Positions 19,891-26,680 of a stretch of 26,680 nt of DNA are shown one piece after another (the first letter of the stretch is position 1; every line of letters begins with the position of its first letter). Under the pieces are notes generated by a model. The model was not told the origin of the DNA. It worked only from the letters and a program-made list of their open reading frames with translations, and ran no database searches. The position numbers and the translations under genes were made by a program. The stretch is taken from contig QANT01004507.1 in NCBI GenBank assembly GCA_003254885.1, positions 1 through 26,680 on the forward strand, given 5' to 3'. This DNA is from Purshia tridentata (taxonomy: Eukaryota; Streptophyta; Magnoliopsida; Rosales; Rosaceae).

Positions 19891-22800
19891 TCATAAGAAA
19901 TAAGGTACTCCTGTCCTGGGTCCTCGCATCTGGTTGTTCTCCTCTGTTTCAGTGAAGAACTTCACCTCTCTCTCCTGTTTCAAAATTCAGACGATGAAGA
20001 AACATCATGAACGGCATGGTTTAACATAATGAAAACTATCAGCAATAGCGCAAGCCATATAAGGGAGGCATCCCCCAGACTTGAACTCGAACCCAAGATA
20101 AATACATACATGCTATATACAAACACAAATGCAAATGTATGGAGTAGGAAAAGCACTGAAACCAAAAATACTAAAGCTATATAACAAAACTATAGACAAT
20201 AAATGTATCATAATAACCCCTCAAAACTAACACCGCCCTGAGTTCTAGCTAAATGATTGGCTATTAAAACTGAGCTTGACTTTAAGGATTACTAAAACCT
20301 AATAGTTATGGCATGGAATGTGGACCTATAACATTAATAGGTCGTGGCTAAATCATACTTTATTAATGATCCAGAGCCAAGTATAGTTATTTCAGAAAAT
20401 TATACATGGTTAGTGTGCTAAATAGTTCTTATATGCAGATTTATTAACTACACGTCATACAAGTCAGAATCCAAAATTCCCCTAAATCATAAAAGAACAG
20501 GGGTAGAGTTTGTAATTAACATTTACCATATTCTCGTTAAAACTCAAAATTGAAGCTACATTCCCACAGCGATAACAGTAATTTGGTGCAGACCAGACCT
20601 GCAAAATTCGAGAACCAAAGTACTCAATCAATCTATTAAATTTTTAAGAACAAAACTAATATAAAATTTCAGAATCTCACAGTTACAAGGCCTTTATCTT
20701 GAAACATGTACTTAAGACCTTCTTGGACAAGTTGGTGTGCTCGACAAACCAGATCAAGATTGTTTATGTGGTTGAACTGCAGAAAAGAAAAATTGAAAGT
20801 TCTTAAGATTTTGTGTGTGTATGTGTATGTCAACAAGCAGGAAACTATCCTACTTAAGTTGAAATCAGATATTATTACCTCAGAAGTGACTCTGGACCCA
20901 AAAAGCCAACCTGCTCCACGCGGACTTACCGCCCACGTTTCAATATCTTCAGGATCACTCCACATGAGATCACAAAATGGCCCCTCATGTGGAATTTCAC
21001 AATTTCGATCAATGACCCTTATCTGTCAAACAAAAATTTATACAATGATGATGGTGATGGAAATGACAAATCATAATTCAAGCAAATGGAAACATAAATA
21101 CATACATATGTCAATAAAGTGAGAAGGGGTTACCTGATCAATTGTTCGAATGTCAGGAGAAAGACCACCATGGACACACAGTACCTGGGATGACAAACAA
21201 ATTAACATATTAACCATCAGAAAGTACAAATGCAATCAATGTGTACAAATACAAGATATGCACATAAAAAGAGAAAGAAGTTTACAGTTCCATCTATAAT
21301 TGCCGATAGCGTCAGATAGTCAAAAACATCTGTGCAATATCGCCATGCATTAGCATTACCATACTTCCTCTGACATTCATCATAAAAACCATATACCTAG
21401 CAGAGATGGAAAGTATTTATTAAGATAGGGCGAACCAATAACTCCAACAACACAAGGTCATGCAATAACAGTAGAATAGATGCCATCGCGGAGGTACCAC
21501 CTAATCGAGTCCTTTGAACATTAGGAAGCAAATTATAAATAGACACCCTAACCTCCAACAGATCCTGGGAATCAGAACCAGCTAGCACCATTAATAGTCG
21601 AACTAATCATAGCATCTCTGCTCAGACCAGAAGCTTTAATAATATTAAAATTCCATGAAGAGGCCCCAAGGGGTTCCAGAAGTCAAACCAGATAAATGTG
21701 CTCCTACCATCCCCAATAGAGTCATTAACACGAAGTCTAACATAAACCCTTTGTTTGAAAAGTTTCCTCCAGTTCCAAGAGCAAACTGGGGGAGGACTAA
21801 CAAACCATATTCATGACACCCTACTTACTAAATGAGCCCTTTCAGATGGGAATTGAAGATAATCACATGTCTCTTCACCAATTATAGAGCATAAAATAGT
21901 AAATTGACTACTGGAATTACACAAAAGTTTAACAAAGTCCCTACTCATGGGTTCAGCTCTCTCTATGCAACATCAACATCAATTTTTAAAAAATCCTAAA
22001 TGTCCCTTAAAAACTAAAGTAATTCTAAAGTGAAACCCAAAGACGAAGCATAAAAAAAAACTCTACACATAAGTGAAGAGTTGTTAAATCTGTCCAAAAC
22101 AACCATATCAAAGCAGTATTAAAAATATAAATAAATTGCCACCCGTACACCATCAATTCCAAAGAATTTCACATAATGACCAACTCTAGCGAACAAGTGA
22201 TTAAAATAGAGAAATTCCTTTCATGTTTTCTTTTTACCATACCAAGTACACAGGGGTATGCAATGAGGAGCACTAGAAAAAACAACTGGCAAGTAAATCT
22301 AAAGAAACCCAGGAACTTTTCAATAGAAGAGCACTTAATAGGAAGCCAAATCAATGCCCACTCATAAAAGATGAAAAGACAATGGACTATAACTGCTGGA
22401 CTGTATTCTCTTAATCCGTAAATTTATATATATACACACTCATATGAAATGCATTTCTCAACTCAATTTTTTACACACAAATCTTACAATTTTCTATATT
22501 TTATAGGCCTCCAATCACAGGGCAAACTAATGAGTTCGTTGGATTGAAATATTTGAGTAATGCTTAAAGTACTTTCAGCCATCTATAACTCTAGCACATT
22601 GCAAGGTGTTTCAAATGAGCCCAATATTCAACTCTCATGTGCCATCATACTTCCAAAAACAATACACCATGACTTCATTTCAACCACCAACAGCTTTAAC
22701 CCAATAGTGCTCACAACAGTAAAATGTACTTTCCAGCTTTTGAGCAAAGAACAGCAGGATGAAAACTCAGTCTGGATTTAAGAATTTAACAGACCACTAA

Positions 22801-24853
22801 AGGCAGCTGTTAAAAATCTCTTCCAAAACATTATATAATCAATATAAAAGCATACCTGAGTGAGTTGCCGGCTTTCATGATTACCACGCAAAAGGGTAAT
22901 GTTAGCTGGATATCTATGGAAAAAAAATAAACCAAAAAACAAGAAATATTAGCTTGTTGACAAAATGCATATATATCTCATAAAATTTGAGATTGCCAAC
23001 AAATATAAGAAAGAAGAAAAGCAATCTCACATTCAAATCATAATCTTCATATACAGATGATTATTAAAGCTTTCTAATTACTAATTATGGTCAAAGAGTC
23101 GGTCAATAAAATTATTTAAAAATTCATTTCAGGGCATATTGTGATTGTTCTACCAAATAAATGAACCAACCTGTGAAATATGTGTGTATGTGTCTATATA
23201 TGATACTTTGTAACAAGTTAATTTTCTAACATGATGCTATAAGCAATAGCTTCCATGAATCTTTCTTATTACTGAAATGATAATTTAGTACCAAAACAGA
23301 CAACTAAGCCACACACCACATATCATGGGGCTGCAGTGCACATTGAAGGCATAATAATAATGTGCGTGATTAAATGAACCAAGGCAAAAAAGAGGCCAGT
23401 AAGTACTGTTTTGAAAAGTATCTGCACCGACTAAAGTTTACATTGACCTTAAGATAACACCCATTCTTCAAACAGAGAGACTAAGAGATATATTTTATAT
23501 ACCTCGCCTTAAGAAGCAAAAGGATAGTAAAAACTTCAAGACTATTGTAACCTCGATCAACAAAATCACCCTGCCAAGAATAAGGAATATTAAACACCCC
23601 AGGGAACAAGCTAATGATATTTGATGATGATATGTAGAGATGTAAACAAACTTTATAAGAAAATCAAAAATCATACCATGAATATGTAATTCGTCTCTGG
23701 TACATGACCACCAGTCTGGAAAAGTTTCATTAAATCATGGAACTGGCCATGGATATCACCACAAACAGTGACTGGACTGTTTACAGGCTGCACATTGGAC
23801 TCCTCAATAAGGATCTCTTTTACCTATGATACGTTACAGTGACAAATAAGAACAAGCAAGGCAAAGCAAAGCACCATCACCATATAAAAGTATAGACAAT
23901 TACTAAAGACTGGATAAGTGAATAACCCTATATGATCATAGAAATATTACTACATGACTCTTTGACGAATTAATACTGCTCCAAACATTTTGAATAACTA
24001 ATTCTGTGTGTGTGTGAGTGTGGTGTGGATGCAGCCATGTATAATACACACCCCAACCACTACATAGATATTATGCATGAGTTTGTTTCTTATAAGAAGA
24101 ATAAGATAAGTATGCATCAAACATTCATATCATTAAAGGCAAGTATTGAATTTAAAAAATAAACAGCCATACTAGCCATTTCTTTTCTTTTTTCTTTTTG
24201 GTAGAAAAACCTAGGCATTTCAATGTGCCTGGATGTCCGTAGACAAAAATGACTATTTTTCCAGTTAGGCCATTGAAATGTAAAGTAATAAACATTGTTT
24301 AAACTGTGGCCAAAAGAGTTGCCAACATTCTGTATTCTGTGAATGTAACATGCCCTCCGTGACAAACAAGAAGCGTAAGCATATCCATGCAGTAAATAGA
24401 AAAAAGATTATTCCTTTCTATTCAGGAAAAAACGGGTAACAAATCTTGAAGCCCATACATCTGTTACCTACTCAAGTTCAATCAACGGTGATCAAAAATT
24501 ATTTTCGGGTTAAAATTGAGTTAGGAAGTTTCATTTAGTGGTCTAATTACGCAGAATTTTGAGAAAACAAAGTAGCAGCAATAATAGAAATCGGATTTCA
24601 AATTTGTTCAAGAAACCAGACTTATTAGACAAGGCGAGTAGTAGGGAGGGAGAAAGATAATAAATCCCAATCTGAATTTCGCACGCGCGCGCGCGCGCAC
24701 ACACACACACAGGCATATAATCGTCTATGAAAACCCTAGATGTAGAGGAAAGAAATAAATAAAGATACGAACGTATTCGCATAGAAGTTGGAGCTCGTCC
24801 TCCAAGAGATGCTGTCCTTCCTTCACCTTCGAGATCCACTGGTCCAAATCCAT
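19891..24853 (-). CDS. FYPP: PP6-type Ser/Thr protein phosphatase catalytic subunit (FyPP), 303 residues, 10 exons
   Basis: Coding exons in gene order: 24853-24773, 23823-23677, 23570-23503, 22913-22856, 21396-21286, 21184-21134, 21022-20879, 20776-20681, 20598-20527, 19974-19891; GT-AG throughout, 912 bases in frame. The enzyme removes phosphate from Ser/Thr using two metal ions. All PPP-family signatures are present: GDIHGQ (49-54), GDFVDRG (77-83), RGNHE (108-112), His160 in CVHGG and His234 in CRAHQ. The C-terminus PYFL is the PP2A/PP6 type that can be methylated on the last leucine. The opening [16 protein letters not shown] and length of 303 identify the PP6 catalytic subunit, known in Arabidopsis as FyPP1/FyPP3, which acts with SAL and PP2A-A subunits on PIN auxin carriers, ABI5 and phytochrome. 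Introns 1 (949 bases) and 4 (22855-21397, 1459 bases) are long. The exon 1 donor is weak (TAC|GTTCGT). It is head-to-tail with the peptidase gene. Confidence 0.95.
21397..22855 (-). other. Phosphatase intron 4, 1459 bases
   Basis: The longest intron of the phosphatase gene. Short open frames at 21397-21591 and 22169-22354 (-) and 22176-22367 and 22560-22781 (+) have no recognisable domain. No transposon ends or RNA genes were recognised. Confidence 0.5.
24683..24711. repeat. (CG)n(CA)n alternating purine-pyrimidine tract in phosphatase intron 1
   Basis: An uninterrupted alternating tract of CGCGCG... followed by CACACA... about 29 bases long, roughly 60-90 bases inside intron 1 downstream of its donor. 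Such tracts can adopt Z-DNA and are unusual in the AT-rich surroundings. It is also likely to be length-polymorphic. Confidence 0.85.
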
Positions 24854-25380
24854 CTCGCTTCTTCCTTCTCTTTGTTTAGGGTTTCAGCAACAAACCCAAA
24901 AGAGAGACAACAACTACGAAATTTCAAAAGCAGCGTGTGAGTGTGGTACCAATCAAGAAATCATCAAACAGACGGATGAGATCTGCCCTCTTTTATTTTT
25001 GAATAACGAAACTCAAGCACCAGGCGAGTACTACACAAAAAATCATTATTGTGCGGTCCAATTTGATGTTTATTTTTTTTCTGCTCAAATTAAATTAATA
25101 TCAGAAATAACTGCATTAAATAACCAAGTGGGTTAACTTATATATTAGTGTAAACTATTCTTAACCCACAACTAACTTCTTTATTTAGTCTTAAGTCATC
25201 GCTTTTATTATTATTAGTTTCAAGCTATTATTTTGTTATTTTTTTATTTTAAGCCATTATTCATTAATTTGGCCCGTAGAGTTTTTATTATTTTCATTTT
25301 GGTCCAAGATTCATTCATCCAAATTTCTTGAAAATCTCAAATATAATATGGGCATTTGATTGTTATTACTCGCAAAATTC
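24854..25380. other. Upstream region of the phosphatase gene
   Basis: This contains the 5' leader (pyrimidine-rich on the plus strand, purine-rich on the transcribed sense) and proximal promoter of the minus-strand phosphatase gene. Beyond about 25060 the sequence becomes very AT-rich. No coding region is seen. Confidence 0.45.
24875..24884 (-). promoter_or_regulatory. Telo-box in the phosphatase 5' leader
   Basis: The minus strand reads AAACCCTAAA about 22-31 bases before the ATG at 24853. The telo-box (AAACCCTA) is common in 5' regions of plant housekeeping and growth genes, often together with site II motifs. Another AAAACCCTAG occurs on the plus strand inside intron 1 (24730-24739). Confidence 0.5.
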
Positions 25381-25384
25381 TTAA

Positions 25385-25840
25385 AGTATGACTTTAAATG
25401 TTTTAAAATACGACAATGAATAACCTAAGGTACGACTTAAGATATACCAATGAATGACTTTAGATAAGCTAGCATACAACTTGGGAAGAGTAAAAGCATG
25501 AAATAAGATATCTCTATGTTCAATTTGAAATACATAAATGTATAAATAATTGAAATTTCACGAGTTTGAAATTCTTAATGTACAACTTGAGATATACTAA
25601 GGCACGACTTAAGATGTTAAATGAAATGCATAACTTGGGATATTCTTAGTAGCAAATTATAATGCATCAAGGTATAAATTATTAAATGTCTAAAATTACG
25701 ATTTAAAATTCTCAATGTACAACTTGAGATGTCCAAATATATGACTTGAGATACACTAAGACACAACTTTAATTGTTATTGGCTACTACTTTAGAAGTAT
25801 AACCTAAGTACAACTTGAAATACACTAATCACGATTTTTT
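25385..25840. repeat. Decayed tandem array with a 22-bp period
   Basis: The core [AG]ACTT or close variants recurs at about 25390, 25412, 25434, 25456, 25478, 25522, 25563, 25584, 25606, 25632, 25654, 25676, 25700, 25721, 25743, 25765, 25788, 25812 and 25833, that is, every 21-24 bases or a multiple. The best-preserved unit is TACAACTTGAGATATACTAA (25581-25600) plus GG. Around 20 units are implied. The array is in one orientation and does not encode an open frame. Confidence 0.75.
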
Positions 25841-26196
25841 AATTTTTTATAGCTCTAAGTTTATTACATTCCCAAAGAACTCATCTCTGACCTAATTGCT
25901 TTTATTTTGAAGTGACGAGGATGACGAACCTGAAAGCTGCACAATGGTTTCAAATTGCCCTAGCTATTTCGTACCTATGCAAAAACGCCACACTTTCTTC
26001 TAAAAAATGTGTTTACCAAACATGATAATCAAATTTTATATCCAGTCTAAACTCCCAAATAGCAACACTTATTTATAGTATCAGTAACAAGATTAAAACC
26101 AACTAATTTGTAGTCTGGTTGTATTTTAACGAGGTTCCAAGTTAAATATTTTAAATTACCTCTTAAAGAACGAAAAGAAAAACAAAAGAAAATATA

Positions 26197-26208
26197 ATAT
26201 ATATATAT
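26197..26208. repeat. (TA)n microsatellite, left flank of foldback element
   Basis: Six AT dinucleotides directly abutting the left end of the foldback element. Confidence 0.8.
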
Positions 26209-26606
26209 GAACAATATTTAGGTCACCCCAACCCTTAAAATTATAATTTCGGCAATGTTGGTGTATGATCGGAATCATTCACATTTTAGATCATCTATTA
26301 TAAATCATTTATATAAAAATTCAACTCAATCGAAAATCGTTTTGCTATATAATTATTATCAATTAAATATAAAAAATCAACGATTTGGTCAAAAATACTC
26401 TTTAATTAGAAACCATTTATTTTTTCTATTTAATTGATAACAATTACATAACCAAACTATTTTCGATTGAGTTGATGTGTTGCATAGTTAATTTATAATA
26501 AGTCTAAAATGTGAATGATTCCGATCATGCGTCGACATTATCGAAATTATAATTTAGAAAAATAAAATGACCTTAAAGTACTCCCAAAGGTGACTCAAAT
26601 ATTGTT
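26209..26606. mobile_element. Foldback MITE, about 397 bp, flanked by (TA)n on both sides
   Basis: The left arm (26210 to about 26395) and the right arm (about 26400-26606) are reverse complements over almost their whole length, with a right-arm insertion of about 20 bases near the outer end. Matching landmarks include AACAATATTT at both tips, AAATTATAATTTCG, ATGATCGGAATCATTCACAT, TCAACTCAATCGAAAAT and TTATCAATTAAATA. Both tips abut alternating TA runs. The open frame at 26255-26437 is only a product of the repeat. It has no transposase. The pattern, inverted arms inserted in a TA microsatellite, recalls the microsatellite-targeting 'Micron' elements of rice, or a TA-inserting Stowaway-like element. 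Confidence 0.85.
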
Positions 26607-26607
26607 T

Positions 26608-26630
26608 TATATATATATATATATATATAT
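26608..26630. repeat. (TA)n microsatellite, right flank of foldback element
   Basis: About eleven TA dinucleotides directly after the right tip of the foldback element. Confidence 0.85.
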
Positions 26631-26680
26631 TTTGTTCAAAAAGACTCATATACCGGTAATTCGATAAGCTATTTTTGATA

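Noticed and set aside
24761..24772. U12-type intron at phosphatase exon 1 because of GTATCTTT near the donor
   Set aside because: Using that GT would shift the frame against exon 2, and the motif differs from the U12 donor GTATCCTT. The in-frame U2 site is preferred.
24543..24839. Minus-strand 98-codon frame overlapping phosphatase exon 1
   Set aside because: It is a shifted-frame shadow of exon 1 that runs on into the intron; the true frame from ATG 24853 gives the FyPP N-terminus.
25385..25840. Possible CRISPR-like array, because of regular short repeats
   Set aside because: The units are directly adjacent and diverged with no unique spacers, and the sequence is plant nuclear DNA. It is a decayed minisatellite.
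26255..26437. 60-codon frame inside the foldback element
   Set aside because: It lies within the inverted repeat and is AT-rich low-information sequence, with no transposase motif.

Overview
This window is nuclear DNA from a flowering plant, very probably a eudicot. The evidence is intron-split genes with GT-AG junctions, AT-rich introns and spacers, small non-autonomous transposons (MITEs), and proteins of plant-type families. A rosid such as a Rosaceae tree is a reasonable guess, but the sequence alone does not fix the species.

Layout, left to right. Positions 1-1433 are AT-rich spacer, followed by a probable 66-residue small protein (1434-1634, +). An HMG-box chromatin gene with eight coding exons follows (2914-4482, +), with a promoter rich in GCCCA (site II-like) motifs. 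It converges on an intronless gene for a secreted leucine-rich-repeat protein of 602 residues (5163-6971, -). After a 2.5 kb spacer comes an intronless 432-residue protein with an HD-like histidine-rich region and a C-terminal TPR (9469-10767, -). Next is an 11-exon prolyl oligopeptidase/oligopeptidase B-like serine peptidase (11653-18503, -, 715 residues). Last is a ten-exon gene for the catalytic subunit of a PP6-type protein phosphatase (FyPP; 19891-24853, -, 303 residues). Every exon junction of the three spliced genes was worked out by hand and the reading frame closes throughout. The last 1.8 kb is transposon- and repeat-rich spacer.

The genes do not form a pathway. They look like ordinary housekeeping or defence-surface genes that happen to be neighbours. 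The phosphatase-peptidase pair is probably an old linkage, because in Arabidopsis, as I recall, FYPP1 (At1g50370) lies beside a prolyl oligopeptidase gene (At1g50380).

I did not find a wholly new system. The best leads are: a decayed array with a 22-bp period upstream of the phosphatase gene; a near-perfect foldback element of about 400 bp lodged between two (TA)n microsatellites; a 68-bp tandem duplication at the start of the peptidase gene that breaks a possible N-terminal extension; a C2HC zinc-finger-like motif in the HMG-box protein; and the small conserved-looking protein at 1434-1634.
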